A DNA stretch of 64,000 nt from Pseudomonas koreensis (GTDB lineage Bacteria; Pseudomonadota; Gammaproteobacteria; Pseudomonadales; Pseudomonadaceae), in NCBI RefSeq assembly GCF_012986595.1, contig NZ_JAAQYM010000005.1:124001-188000 (forward strand). Reading direction: 5' to 3'. The notes beneath the pieces were generated by a model. The model ran no database searches. It was not told the origin of the DNA and saw only the letters and a program-made list of their open reading frames with translations. Position numbers and translations under genes: made by a program. Shown piece after piece: positions 32,273-41,371 of the stretch (position 1 is the first letter of the stretch; every line of letters starts with the position of its first letter).

Positions 32273-34596
32273 CAGCGTTTCTTCAACTGCTTGGCGTTGG
32301 CGAACAGCGAGGCCATGGCGTTGTTCACCGGTGCCGCTGCAGGCGTTTCCTTGCGCGGCGCGTTGCCCGAAGACTGGCGTGGCGCCGAACCCGGACGCGA
32401 GCCGCGGGCACCGTCGATCTTCTCGCCCGGGGTGTCGCTCATGCGCATCGACAGGCCAACGCGTTTGCGCGGGATATCGACTTCCATGACCTTCACTTTC
32501 ACCACGTCACCGGCCTTCACCGCTTCGCGTGGATCCTTGATGAACTTCTCCGACAGCGCCGAGATGTGCACCAGACCGTCCTGGTGCACGCCGATGTCGA
32601 CGAACGCGCCAAACGCGGTCACGTTGGTGACGACGCCTTCGAGAATCATCCCCAATTGCAGGTCTTTGAGGTCTTCGACGCCTTCCTGGAACTCGGCGGT
32701 CTTGAACTCCGGACGCGGGTCGCGGCCCGGTTTTTCCAGTTCCTGCAGGATGTCGGTGACGGTGGGCAGACCGAAGGTCTCGTCGGTGAATTTCTTCGGG
32801 TCCAGACGCTTGAGGAACGCGGCATCGCCGATCAGCGAGCGAATGTCGCGGTCGGTTTCAGCAGCAATGCGTTGCACCAGCGGATAGGCTTCCGGGTGAA
32901 CCGCCGAGGAATCCAGCGGGTTGTCGCCGTTCATCACGCGCAGGAAGCCGGCTGCCTGTTCGAAGGTTTTTTCGCCCAGACGCGCGACTTTCTTCAGTGC
33001 CGCGCGGGTTTTGAACGCGCCGTGTTCGTCACGGTGCGTCACGATGTTCTGCGCCAGGGTCGCATTGAGGCCGGAAATCCGCGCCAGCAGTGCCACCGAG
33101 GCAGTGTTCACATCGACACCGACGGCGTTCACGCAGTCTTCGACCACCGCATCCAGACCGCGCGCCAGTTTCAGCTGCGACACGTCATGCTGGTACTGAC
33201 CGACACCGATGGATTTCGGATCGATCTTCACCAGCTCGGCCAGTGGGTCCTGCAAGCGACGGGCAATCGACACCGCGCCACGGATCGACACGTCCAGATC
33301 CGGGAATTCCTTGGCCGCCAGTTCCGACGCCGAGTACACCGATGCGCCGGCTTCCGAAACCATGACCTTGGTCATCTTCATCGCTGGATATTTTTTGATC
33401 AGCTCGATCGCCAGTTTGTCGGTTTCACGGCTGGCGGTGCCGTTGCCGATGGCGATCAGGTCAACCGAATGCTTGGCGCACAGGGCGGCCAGGATGGCGA
33501 TGGTCTGATCCCACTTGTTGTGTGGCACATGCGGGTAAACCGTGGCGTGATCGAGTAGTTTGCCGGTGGAGTCGACCACCGCGACCTTGCAGCCGGTGCG
33601 CAGGCCCGGGTCGAGGCCCAGGGTGGCGCGCGGGCCGGCCGGCGCGGCCAGCAGCAGGTCGTGCAGGTTGTGGGCGAAGACGTTGATCGCCTCGGTTTCG
33701 GCACCGTCGCGCAGCTCGCCGAGCAGGTCGGTTTCCAGGTGGGTGTAGAGCTTGACCTTCCAGGTCCAGCGCACCACTTCACCGAGCCATTTGTCGGCCG
33801 GGCGGTTCTGGTTCTGGATGCCGAATTGCTGGCCGATCATGCCCTCGCACGGGTGCATGGTGCCCGGCAGCTCGTCGTCGACTTTCAGCGCGGAGCTGAG
33901 GATGCCTTCGTTGCGGCCACGGAAAATCGCCAGTGCACGGTGCGACGGCATGCTTTTCAGCGGTTCGTCGTGTTCGAAGTAGTCGCGGAACTTGGCGCCT
34001 TCTTCTTCCTTGCCGGCAATCACCCGGGCGCTGAGGATCGCTTCCTGCTTGAGGAAGTTGCGCAGTTTTTCCAGCAGGCTGGCGTCTTCGGCGAAGCGTT
34101 CCATCAGGATGTACTTGGCGCCTTCGAGCGCCGCCTTCACATCAGCCACGCCTTTTTCCGCGTCGACGAAACGTGCGGCTTCGGCTTCCGGGGTCAGGTT
34201 CGGGTCGTTGAACAGGCCGTCGGCCAGCTCGCCGAGGCCGGCTTCCAGGGCGATCTGGCCCTTGGTGCGGCGCTTCTGCTTGTACGGCAGGTACAAGTCT
34301 TCGAGGCGGGTCTTGGTGTCGGCAAGCTTGATGTCGCGCTCGAGGGCCGGTGTGAGTTTGCCTTGTTCCTGGATGCTGGCGAGGATGCTGATGCGCCGTT
34401 CGTCGAGTTCTCGCAGGTAGCGCAGACGCTCTTCCAGATGACGCAGCTGGGTGTCATCGAGGCTGCCGGTGACTTCTTTCCGGTAACGGGCGATGAAGGG
34501 AACGGTAGAGCCTTCATCGAGTAGCGCGACGGCCGCTTCGACCTGTTGCGGGCGTACGCCGAGTTCCTCGGCGATGCGGCTGTTGATGCTGTCCAT
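32272..34596 (-). CDS. tex: Transcription accessory protein Tex
   Basis: 774-residue RNA-binding protein. The N-terminal helical region begins MDSINSRIAEELGVRP. A YqgF/RNase H-like domain (TLGLDPGLRTGCKVAVVD) lies around residue 325, helix-hairpin-helix repeats follow at about 490-560, and a C-terminal S1 domain at about 645-715 contains VVTNVTAFGAFVDIGVHQDG. Tex binds nucleic acid and affects transcription and stress fitness. The tail is Pro/Ser/Ala rich and basic. ATG at 34596 has AGGTGG a few bases upstream; ATG 34611 has none. Confidence 0.93.
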   Translation of the reverse strand: MDSINSRIAEELGVRPQQVEAAVALLDEGSTVPFIARYRKEVTGSLDDTQLRHLEERLRYLRELDERRISILASIQEQGKLTPALERDIKLADTKTRLEDLYLPYKQKRRTKGQIALEAGLGELADGLFNDPNLTPEAEAARFVDAEKGVADVKAALEGAKYILMERFAEDASLLEKLRNFLKQEAILSARVIAGKEEEGAKFRDYFEHDEPLKSMPSHRALAIFRGRNEGILSSALKVDDELPGTMHPCEGMIGQQFGIQNQNRPADKWLGEVVRWTWKVKLYTHLETDLLGELRDGAETEAINVFAHNLHDLLLAAPAGPRATLGLDPGLRTGCKVAVVDSTGKLLDHATVYPHVPHNKWDQTIAILAALCAKHSVDLIAIGNGTASRETDKLAIELIKKYPAMKMTKVMVSEAGASVYSASELAAKEFPDLDVSIRGAVSIARRLQDPLAELVKIDPKSIGVGQYQHDVSQLKLARGLDAVVEDCVNAVGVDVNTASVALLARISGLNATLAQNIVTHRDEHGAFKTRAALKKVARLGEKTFEQAAGFLRVMNGDNPLDSSAVHPEAYPLVQRIAAETDRDIRSLIGDAAFLKRLDPKKFTDETFGLPTVTDILQELEKPGRDPRPEFKTAEFQEGVEDLKDLQLGMILEGVVTNVTAFGAFVDIGVHQDGLVHISALSEKFIKDPREAVKAGDVVKVKVMEVDIPRKRVGLSMRMSDTPGEKIDGARGSRPGSAPRQSSGNAPRKETPAAAPVNNAMASLFANAKQLKKR

Positions 34597-34954
34597 AAAA
34601 CCACCTGACATAGTGTGAAAGCAGGCTCGCAGGCACGGAAATAAAGGCCCGGAGTCTGGTTGAGCGGCTAGAAAATTGCCGCTGCCTGGGTCAAAAGGCT
34701 CCCCATTGACCGGTGAAATCGAACAATTACTGCGCAGGTCCAGAAAAAATCGCGGCCACCTGCGGTAACGATTCAGACGTTGCCTGGCACAAAACGCCGC
34801 GCATTATAACCAGCGTTCTGTCATTCGGGGGCGTTGCAGTCTGTAGGCATAAACCCCGGTTTTCTGGCAGTGAAGGAAAAATCTGCTAACAATGCACACG
34901 GTGCGTATAACGGCAGCTACGCCATAATGCGCGCCGAGCTAAAAGGAGCATCCA
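34597..34954. other. Divergent promoter region tex / ompR
   Basis: No gene is visible in these 358 bases between the divergent tex and ompR starts. The GCGCATTATAAC sequence near 34798-34809 and the AT-rich end before ompR are plausible promoter parts. Confidence 0.4.
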
Positions 34955-35695
34955 ATGAGCAGCACTGTAAATAATGCTGAAGGCGAAAAAATTCTTATTG
35001 TTGACGACGATCCGGGTTTGAGCAGCCTGCTGGAACGTTTTTTCGTCAGCAAGGGCTACCGCGCCCGCACCGTACCGAACACCGAGCAGATGGATCGTCT
35101 GCTGTCGCGTGAAGTGTTCAATCTGGTCGTCCTCGACCTGATGCTGCCGGGCGAAGACGGCCTGACCGCGTGCCGTCGTCTGCGGGCCGCGAACAATCAG
35201 ATTCCGATCATCATGCTCACCGCCAAAGGCGATGAGATGAGCCGCATCAAAGGCCTGGAACTCGGCGCCGATGACTACCTGGCCAAGCCGTTCAACCCGG
35301 ACGAGCTGATGGCTCGGGTCAAGGCGGTGCTGCGTCGTCAGGCCGCGCCGGTGCCGGGCGCGCCGGGCAGCGAGGACGAAAATGTCACTTTCGGTGATTA
35401 CGTCTTGTCGCTGGCGACCCGTGAACTGAAACGCGGCGACGAAGTGCACATGCTCACCACCGGTGAGTTTGCGGTGCTCAAGGCCCTGGTGATGAACGCG
35501 CGTCAGCCGCTGACCCGCGACAAACTGATGAACCTGGCCCGTGGCCGTGAGTGGGATGCTCTGGAGCGTTCCATCGACGTGCAGATTTCCCGTCTGCGCC
35601 GGATGATCGAGCCCGATCCGTCGAAACCGCGTTACATCCAGACGGTCTGGGGCGTGGGCTACGTGTTTGTACCGGATGGCACTGCCACCAAGTGA
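34955..35695 (+). CDS. ompR: OmpR-family response regulator (OmpR/AmgR)
   Basis: 246-residue response regulator. The receiver domain has the acidic pocket DDD at 17-19, phospho-acceptor D61 in VVLDLMLPG and the K in LAKPFNPDEL. A winged-helix DNA-binding domain (about 140-240) contains LTTGEFAVLKALV and the recognition end PRYIQTVWGVGYVFVP. It is the partner of the sensor gene 111 bases downstream. In P. aeruginosa the homologous pair at this locus is AmgRS, which responds to envelope stress from misfolded membrane proteins. AAAGGAG precedes the ATG. Confidence 0.93.
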   Translation: MSSTVNNAEGEKILIVDDDPGLSSLLERFFVSKGYRARTVPNTEQMDRLLSREVFNLVVLDLMLPGEDGLTACRRLRAANNQIPIIMLTAKGDEMSRIKGLELGADDYLAKPFNPDELMARVKAVLRRQAAPVPGAPGSEDENVTFGDYVLSLATRELKRGDEVHMLTTGEFAVLKALVMNARQPLTRDKLMNLARGREWDALERSIDVQISRLRRMIEPDPSKPRYIQTVWGVGYVFVPDGTATK

Positions 35696-35702
35696 TCGGT
35701 GA

Positions 35703-35793
35703 TTTGTAGGAGCGGGTCTGCAGGGTGGTCCAATGGCCTTGCCCGCAGACTCGCAATCCGCAATATGCGAGCATGGCTCGCTCCTGCAAGTGT
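35703..35793. repeat. Degenerate REP-like repeat between ompR and envZ
   Basis: TTGTAGGAGCGGGTCTGC and the distal GCTCGCTCCTGCAAG are inverted relics, resembling mixed family B/C ends. It is unusual in splitting a two-component operon. Confidence 0.5.
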
Positions 35794-35806
35794 GTAACGG
35801 TTATCG

Positions 35807-37120
35807 ATGAAAACCCCCGTTTGGTTCCCCCAAAGTTTTTTCTCCCGCACCCTGTGGCTGGTGCTCATTGTCGTGCTTTTTTCCAAGGCGCTGACCCTGG
35901 TTTATCTGTTGATGAACGAGGACGTGCTGGTCGATCGCCAATACAGCCACGGCGTCGCCCTGACGCTGCGCGCCTATTGGGCTGCCGACGAAGAAAACCG
36001 CGCGAAGATCGCCGATGCCGCGACCCTGATCCGGGTGGTCGGTGCCGGTGTGCCGGAAGGCGAACAGCACTGGCCGTACAGTGAAATCTATCAGCGGCAG
36101 ATGCAGGCGGAGCTGGGTGCCGACACCGAAGTGCGCTTGCGCATGCACTCGCCTCCGGCGCTCTGGGTGCGTGCGCCGAGCCTCGGTGATGGCTGGCTGA
36201 AAGTGCCGCTGTACCCGCATCCGCTGCGCGGCCAGAAAATCTGGAACGTGCTCGGCTGGTTCCTCGCCATCGGCTTGCTGTCCACCGCGTCCGCGTGGAT
36301 TTTCGTCAGTCAGCTCAACCAGCCCTTGAAGCGTCTGGTGTATGCCGCGCGGCAACTCGGCCAGGGTCGCAGCGTGCGCCTGCCGATCAGCGACACACCG
36401 AGCGAGATGACCGAGGTGTATCGCGCCTTCAACCAGATGGCCGAAGACGTCGAACAGGCCGGGCGCGAGCGCGAGCTGATGCTGGCGGGGGTGTCCCATG
36501 ACTTGCGTACGCCGTTGACCCGCTTGCGCCTGTCGCTGGAGCTGATGGGCGATCGCAACGACCTGACCGACGATATGGTCCGCGACATCGAAGACATGGA
36601 CGCGATTCTCGACCAGTTCCTCGCCTTCATTCGCGATGGTCGCGACGAGTCGGTGGAAGAAGTGGACCTGAGCGATCTGGTGCGTGAGGTGGCCGCGCCG
36701 TACAACCAGAGCGAAGAAAAAGTGCGCTTGCGCCTGGAGCCGATCCAGCCGTTCCCATTGCGTCGGGTGTCGATGAAGCGTCTGCTCAATAACCTGATCG
36801 GCAACGCCTTGAACCATGCCGGCAGCGGTGTCGAGGTCGCGGCCTATGTGTCCGGTGACACCAGCGCGCCCTATGTAGTGCTGAGCGTGATGGACCGTGG
36901 CGCGGGGATCGATCCGTCGGAGCTGGAGGCGATTTTCAACCCGTTCACCCGTGGTGACCGTGCCCGGGGCGGCAAGGGCACCGGGTTGGGCCTGGCGATC
37001 GTGAAGCGGATTGCTTCGATGCATGGCGGCAATGTCGAGCTGCGCAATCGTTCTGGGGGAGGGCTGGAGGCGCGAGTGAGGTTGCCGTTGGGGTTGATGT
37101 TGCCGCGGGACGCGGTTTAA
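35807..37120 (+). CDS. envZ: Sensor histidine kinase (EnvZ/AmgS)
   Basis: 437-residue membrane sensor kinase. TM1 lies at about 11-36, a periplasmic domain of about 105 residues follows, and TM2 is at about 146-168. The HAMP linker spans about 168-220. The DHp helix has the phosphorylated H231 in AGVSHDLRTPLTRL, and the catalytic domain has the N box LLNNLIGNALNHA, the DRGAGI box and GKGTGLGLAIVKR. It phosphorylates the OmpR-type regulator encoded upstream. The ATG is at 35807 with no strong ribosome site; weak translation relative to the regulator is plausible. Confidence 0.93.
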   Translation: MKTPVWFPQSFFSRTLWLVLIVVLFSKALTLVYLLMNEDVLVDRQYSHGVALTLRAYWAADEENRAKIADAATLIRVVGAGVPEGEQHWPYSEIYQRQMQAELGADTEVRLRMHSPPALWVRAPSLGDGWLKVPLYPHPLRGQKIWNVLGWFLAIGLLSTASAWIFVSQLNQPLKRLVYAARQLGQGRSVRLPISDTPSEMTEVYRAFNQMAEDVEQAGRERELMLAGVSHDLRTPLTRLRLSLELMGDRNDLTDDMVRDIEDMDAILDQFLAFIRDGRDESVEEVDLSDLVREVAAPYNQSEEKVRLRLEPIQPFPLRRVSMKRLLNNLIGNALNHAGSGVEVAAYVSGDTSAPYVVLSVMDRGAGIDPSELEAIFNPFTRGDRARGGKGTGLGLAIVKRIASMHGGNVELRNRSGGGLEARVRLPLGLMLPRDAV

Positions 37121-37124
37121 AGCC

Positions 37125-37206
37125 TAAAAAAGATCGCAGCCTTCGGCAGCTCCTACATGGGATTGCGTACCCTGTAGGAGCTGCCGAAGGCTGCGATTTT
37201 TTGCTT
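37125..37206. repeat. REP-like inverted repeat, family C, as bidirectional terminator
   Basis: The arms GATCGCAGCCTTCGGCAGCT and its complement, with flanking A-run (37126-37132) and T-run (37197-37203), form a long hairpin exactly between convergent envZ and rimK. It is a probable terminator for both. Confidence 0.8.
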
Positions 37207-38112
37207 TTAACCTTTGCCCTTGGTGCGAGTCATGTTCGGCCCGCCATTCTTCTCAAGGTGCTCGATGATGATCCCCGCCACGTTCTTGCCTGTGGTGGTC
37301 TCGATCCCCTCCAGCCCCGGCGACGAGTTCACTTCCATCACCAGCGGTCCGTGGTTGGAACGCAAGATATCCACACCCGCCACGGCCAGGCCCATGACCT
37401 TGGCTGCACGCAAGGCAGTCATGCGTTCTTCCGGGGTGATCTTGATCAGGCTGGCGCTGCCGCCGCGGTGCAGGTTGGAGCGGAACTCTCCCGGTTTGGC
37501 CTGACGCTTCATCGCCGCGATCACCTTGTCGCCGACCACGAAGCAGCGAATGTCGGCACCGCCGGCTTCCTTGATGTATTCCTGGACCATGATGTTCTGC
37601 TTCAGGCCCATGAACGCTTCGATCACCGACTCTGCCGCCGTCGCGGTTTCGCACAGCACCACGCCGATACCCTGAGTGCCTTCCAGCACCTTGATCACCA
37701 GCGGCGCGCCGTTGACCATGTCGATCAGGTCGGGAATGTCATCCGGCGAGTGGGCGAACCCGGTCACCGGCAGTCCGATGCCGCGACGCGACAGCAGTTG
37801 CAGCGAACGCAATTTGTCCCGCGAACGGGCGATGGCCACCGATTCGTTGAGCGGGAACACCCCCATCATTTCAAACTGGCGCAACACCGCGCAGCCGTAG
37901 AACGTCACCGATGCGCCGATCCGCGGGATCACCGCATCGAAGCCTTCCAGCGGTTTGCCGCGGTAGTGGATCTGCGGCTTGTGGCTGGCGATGTTCATGT
38001 AGGCGCGCAAGGTGTCGATCACGACCATTTCATGCCCGCGTTCGGTGCCGGCTTCGACCAGACGACGGGTGGAATACAGACGCGGGTTCCGCGACAGCAC
38101 AGCGATCTTCAT
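37207..38112 (-). CDS. rimK: Ribosomal protein S6 glutamate ligase RimK
   Basis: 301-residue ATP-grasp ligase that adds glutamates to the C-terminus of ribosomal protein S6 (RpsF). It shows MKIAVLSRNPRLYSTRRLVE at the N-terminus, the ATP-grasp lysine region PLVIKVLEGTQGIGVVLCE and the metal site VMEVNSSPGLEGIE. In P. fluorescens, RimK links ribosome modification to Hfq levels and host colonisation. Its ATG overlaps the rimB stop (ATGA), so it is coupled to the upstream protease-like gene. Confidence 0.93.
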   Translation of the reverse strand: MKIAVLSRNPRLYSTRRLVEAGTERGHEMVVIDTLRAYMNIASHKPQIHYRGKPLEGFDAVIPRIGASVTFYGCAVLRQFEMMGVFPLNESVAIARSRDKLRSLQLLSRRGIGLPVTGFAHSPDDIPDLIDMVNGAPLVIKVLEGTQGIGVVLCETATAAESVIEAFMGLKQNIMVQEYIKEAGGADIRCFVVGDKVIAAMKRQAKPGEFRSNLHRGGSASLIKITPEERMTALRAAKVMGLAVAGVDILRSNHGPLVMEVNSSPGLEGIETTTGKNVAGIIIEHLEKNGGPNMTRTKGKG

Positions 38113-38588
38113 GCAACACCTGTGGAGGAGGTAGATACCGGGAACACCGGCTTGTCTTGTACATATTTGACGCCTGGATTGACCACCAGGTGGCCGTCGA
38201 TCAAGGCTTTGGAACCGAGCAACAGGCGATAGCGCATGGACTTGCGGCAGGCGAGGGTGAACTCGATCGGCCAGACCCGATCACCCAGGGCCAGCGTCGT
38301 GCTGATCACGTAGCGTTCCTGGGTATGACCGTTGGAGCTTTTAATGGTTTTACGCGTGACCAGCGGCGCTTCACAGCGCCGATGACGCAACTGCACCACC
38401 GTGCCCAGGTGCGCGGTGAAGCGCACCCACTTCTCGCCGTCGCGTTCGAACGGCTCGATGTCGGTGGCGTGCAGACTGGAGGTGCTGGCGCCGGTGTCGA
38501 TTTTCGCGCGCAAGCCGGCGACTCCCAGATCCGGGAGCGCCACCCACTCGCGCAGACCGACAACGGTCAAATGGTCAAATGTCTTCAA
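38109..38588 (-). CDS. rimB: RimB-like retropepsin-fold protease
   Basis: 159-residue protein, usually labelled ATP-dependent zinc protease but carrying an aspartic-protease-like DTGA motif (AKIDTGASTSSLHA, about residues 28-41) and the partner LLLGSKALIDG near the end. In rim operons it acts with RimK, probably trimming poly-glutamate. The start appears to be TTG at 38588, since the next in-frame codon upstream is a stop two codons away. It overlaps the small ORF described next by four bases (TTGA). Confidence 0.85.
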   Translation of the reverse strand: MKTFDHLTVVGLREWVALPDLGVAGLRAKIDTGASTSSLHATDIEPFERDGEKWVRFTAHLGTVVQLRHRRCEAPLVTRKTIKSSNGHTQERYVISTTLALGDRVWPIEFTLACRKSMRYRLLLGSKALIDGHLVVNPGVKYVQDKPVFPVSTSSTGVA

Positions 38589-38725
38589 AGGTACTCAACC
38601 GGCAGAAACCGCTCGGGCCGCGTACGGCCGAATTCGCGGTATTCACGCAGAATAATGGTTAAAAGGCGACAGATATCTACGGCCCGGATCGCCGACGCCT
38701 CAAGCGGGTGTCGGCTGGTGCGCAT
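38585..38725 (-). CDS. 46-residue ORF overlapping rimB, candidate RimA
   Basis: A short reading frame, ATG at 38725 to TGA at 38585, encodes 46 residues beginning MRTSRHPLEASAIRAVDICR and ending FGRTRPERFLPVEYL. It is basic (many Arg) with one hydrophobic helix-like stretch (VDICRLLTIILREY). Its stop overlaps the TTG start of rimB in TTGA, the arrangement of translationally coupled genes. A rimABK operon is described in P. fluorescens, so this may be the small rimA member; that identity is inferred from position and not checked. The ribosome site is weak (GGAT). Confidence 0.5.
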   Translation of the reverse strand: MRTSRHPLEASAIRAVDICRLLTIILREYREFGRTRPERFLPVEYL

Positions 38726-38804
38726 TGTAATCCGGGACGGCGTAATTCATGGCACGACAGAAACGGTAGTACAGTTCATCAATATTTCAGAATGAGGAAA
38801 TTCC

Positions 38805-39212
38805 ATGGCACAAAAAAGCGAAGAGGACGACAAGGTCCGTCTCGATAAATGGCTGTGGGCGGCGCGGTTTTATAAAACCCGGGCCTTGGCCAAAGCTGCC
38901 ATCGAGAGTGGCAAGGTGCATTGTCGGGGGGAGCGCTGCAAGCCTGGCAAAGAGCCACGCATTGGCGACGAATTCGAGATTCGCACCGGGTTTGAAGTGC
39001 GCACGGTGAAGGTTGAAGCCTTGTCGATCGTGAGGCGCGGCGCACCCGAGGCGCAGACGCTATATACCGAGACCGAGGCCAGTGTAGCCAAGCGTGAAGC
39101 GGCTGCGGCGATGCGCAAGGCCGGCGCGTTGGGCGTGAGCACCGACGGCAAACCGAGCAAGAAGCAGCGGCGAGATCTGTTCAAGTTTCGTGGCAGCAGC
39201 AACAGCGATTGA
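38805..39212 (+). CDS. hslR: Heat-shock S4-domain RNA-binding protein HslR (Hsp15)
   Basis: 135-residue protein with an S4 RNA-binding domain at about 11-70 (VRLDKWLWAARFYKTRALAK and GKVHCRGERCKPG) and a basic, Lys/Arg-rich tail. Hsp15 binds stalled 50S subunits carrying nascent chains and helps recycle them. GAGGA precedes the ATG. The gene is divergent from the rim operon and close to hslO, as in other gammaproteobacteria. Confidence 0.92.
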   Translation: MAQKSEEDDKVRLDKWLWAARFYKTRALAKAAIESGKVHCRGERCKPGKEPRIGDEFEIRTGFEVRTVKVEALSIVRRGAPEAQTLYTETEASVAKREAAAAMRKAGALGVSTDGKPSKKQRRDLFKFRGSSNSD

Positions 39213-39230
39213 CTAGCACGGCAAACCATT

Positions 39231-39362
39231 GTGGTGAGGGAGCTTGCTCCCGCTGGAGGCCCAAGGACTCCCTACCCAGTCGATCATGTATTTCAAAGTA
39301 CAACCGAGTCGACTGGTTCAGTGACTGCTACGCAGCCAAGCGGGAGCAAGTTCCCTCGCCAC
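39231..39362. repeat. REP-like inverted repeat pair, family A
   Basis: GTGGTGAGGGAGCTTGCTCC at 39231 and a right arm to 39362 with one substitution (AAGTTCCCTCG) lie between convergent hslR and the PAP2 gene. Confidence 0.8.
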
Positions 39363-39379
39363 AGGTCTTCACACAACTG

Positions 39380-40183
39380 TCAGTTTGCGGCGGACACCAC
39401 ACTCATCCGCGACACCACCGGCAACTTGCCCAGCAGCGCGAAGATCGGGGCGGTCACCTTCAGCCAGAAATTCGCCGCGTGACAGGCAAACGGTGTGTAG
39501 TAACCCCAGCCCAACGCCCACACTGCCAGCAGCATGCCGCCGATGTAATCGTCCTGGCCCCAATGCGCACCGGCCACCAGGCGCGGCAGCATGAACAGCA
39601 GCGCCAGCCCCCAGATGATCAGAAACTGACCGAGCGTGCGGCTGAACACACCCATGAACAACGCCCAGATCAGTAGCACCGAAGCGTGGTCACCGGGGAA
39701 GCTCTGGCTCGAGCGATCTTTCAGCTCCCAGGCTTTTTCCAGATGCGGGAAGTAGTCACTCAGGTGCACCGCGCCTTCCAGTACCATCGATGGACTGCTG
39801 TGCTGCCAATCCATGTAGTCGGCGAATTTGGAAAACAGTGCGCGAATCACCACCATCAGCAGCAGAATCGAGAGAAAACCGAAGAAGGCGCGACGCACGT
39901 CAATCGCCTTGAACACCCAGTCACCCTTGATCAGCAGCGTCAGAAGGATCAGCCCGACGAGGATGTCGAACGGACGCAGACTTGCAATTGCCCAGATGTG
40001 GAGCCATATGGGGTTGCTGGCTAGCGGTGCATTGAGTGAGCGGAACAGCCACTCGTCGAAAATCACACACAGCATCTGGCCCGTAGGCCATAACCAGAAA
40101 GCCAGTAGCGCCAACGGCACTACATTGCACAGAACCAGCCGGCCGAGGTTCCACCTAGATTGGAACAAACCCGGATTGTTCAT
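39380..40183 (-). CDS. PAP2-family membrane phosphatase
   Basis: 267-residue inner-membrane protein with about six helices and the PAP2 phosphatase motifs SFPGDHASV and RLVAGAHWGQDD (catalytic histidines), but motif 1 (KxxxxxxRP) is not obvious. The family includes undecaprenyl-pyrophosphate and phosphatidylglycerol-phosphate phosphatases and the lipid A phosphotransferase LpxT; the active site is periplasmic. ATG at 40183 has GGGAGG six bases upstream, deciding the start against longer readings. It is divergent from hslO. Confidence 0.85.
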   Translation of the reverse strand: MNNPGLFQSRWNLGRLVLCNVVPLALLAFWLWPTGQMLCVIFDEWLFRSLNAPLASNPIWLHIWAIASLRPFDILVGLILLTLLIKGDWVFKAIDVRRAFFGFLSILLLMVVIRALFSKFADYMDWQHSSPSMVLEGAVHLSDYFPHLEKAWELKDRSSQSFPGDHASVLLIWALFMGVFSRTLGQFLIIWGLALLFMLPRLVAGAHWGQDDYIGGMLLAVWALGWGYYTPFACHAANFWLKVTAPIFALLGKLPVVSRMSVVSAAN

Positions 40184-40287
40184 AAAATGCCTCCCGTGGC
40201 TGAACGTTTCGCACCAAATGGGTGCGGAGAAGCGCGGGATTTTCATCTTTTGTAACCATTTTGTCATCAATTCAGATACCCAGACCT

Positions 40288-41190
40288 ATGACTGATCTCC
40301 CGGATACCGACTACACCCAACGCTTCATCTTCGATGACAGCGACACTCGCGGCGAACTGGTGGCGCTGGAACGCAGCTACGCCGAAGTTCTCGCCAAGCA
40401 CCCGTACCCGGAGCCGGTCGCGCAGTTGCTGGGCGAACTGATGGCGGCTGCCTCGTTGCTGGTGGGCACCCTGAAATTCGACGGTTTGCTGATTTTGCAG
40501 GCGCGCTCCGAAGGCCCGATTCCGCTGCTGATGATCGAATGCTCCAGCGAGCGGGAGATCCGTGGTCTGGCGCGTTACAACGCCGAGCAGATCGCCGCGG
40601 ATGCCACCCTGGCCGACCTGATGCCGGGCGGTGACCTGACCCTGACCGTCGATCCGACGATCGGCCAGCGTTACCAGGGCATCGTCGACCTGGACGGTGA
40701 AACCCTGTCGGAATGCTTCACCAATTATTTCGTCATGTCGCAACAGGTCGGCACCCGCTTCAAGCTGTTCGCCGACGGCCGTCGTGCCCGTGGCATGCTG
40801 CTGCAACAGTTGCCGGCCGACCGTCTGAAGGATGAAGAAGAGCGCGCCGCCAGCTGGCAGCACATCACTGCGCTGGCCAGCACCCTGACCGCCGATGAAT
40901 TGCTCAGCCTGGACAACGAAACCGTGCTGCATCGCCTCTATCACGAAGAGCAGGTGCGCCTGTTCGACGTGCAGAACCTGCGCTTCCGTTGCAGCTGCTC
41001 GCGGGAACGCTCGGGCAATGCGCTGGTCAGCCTGGGTCTGGAAGATGCGCAGGCACTGGTGGTCGAACGCGGTGGCGAAGTCGAGATCGATTGCCAGTTC
41101 TGCAACCAGCGTTATCTGTTCGATGCGGCCGATATTGCTCAATTGTTCGCTGGCGCAGGCGTCGACACGCCGTCAGATACCCGGCACTAA
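40288..41190 (+). CDS. hslO: Redox-regulated chaperone Hsp33 (HslO)
   Basis: 300-residue cytoplasmic holdase activated by oxidation. The C-terminal zinc switch has both cysteine pairs, C-x-C (RCSCSRE) and C-x-x-C (DCQFCNQR), about 30 residues apart. The N-terminal domain reads TQRFIFDDSDTRGELVALER. ATG at 40288 follows the AT-rich divergent region shared with the PAP2 gene. Confidence 0.94.
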   Translation: MTDLPDTDYTQRFIFDDSDTRGELVALERSYAEVLAKHPYPEPVAQLLGELMAAASLLVGTLKFDGLLILQARSEGPIPLLMIECSSEREIRGLARYNAEQIAADATLADLMPGGDLTLTVDPTIGQRYQGIVDLDGETLSECFTNYFVMSQQVGTRFKLFADGRRARGMLLQQLPADRLKDEEERAASWQHITALASTLTADELLSLDNETVLHRLYHEEQVRLFDVQNLRFRCSCSRERSGNALVSLGLEDAQALVVERGGEVEIDCQFCNQRYLFDAADIAQLFAGAGVDTPSDTRH

Positions 41191-41217
41191 AACGGTTCAG
41201 CGCAGGTAAATTCACTG

Positions 41218-41243
41218 CGTAACGACGGAATTTCGCCGTTACG
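41218..41243. other. Inverted repeat after hslO
   Basis: CGTAACG and CGTTACG form a 7-base stem around a 12-base loop, 28 bases beyond the hslO stop. It has no immediate T-run, so it is a weak terminator at best; it could alternatively be an operator for pckA. Confidence 0.4.
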
Positions 41244-41371
41244 ACGGGAGGACCCTACTCTTTTTGGGCTTTTCTGGCATAATCCGGCCCACTTTTTTCG
41301 CGGTAGTAGTGCACGACTTTCTACTACAAAACGTTTGGAGCACACTCGGCCACTGGCCGACGGGGAACCTC

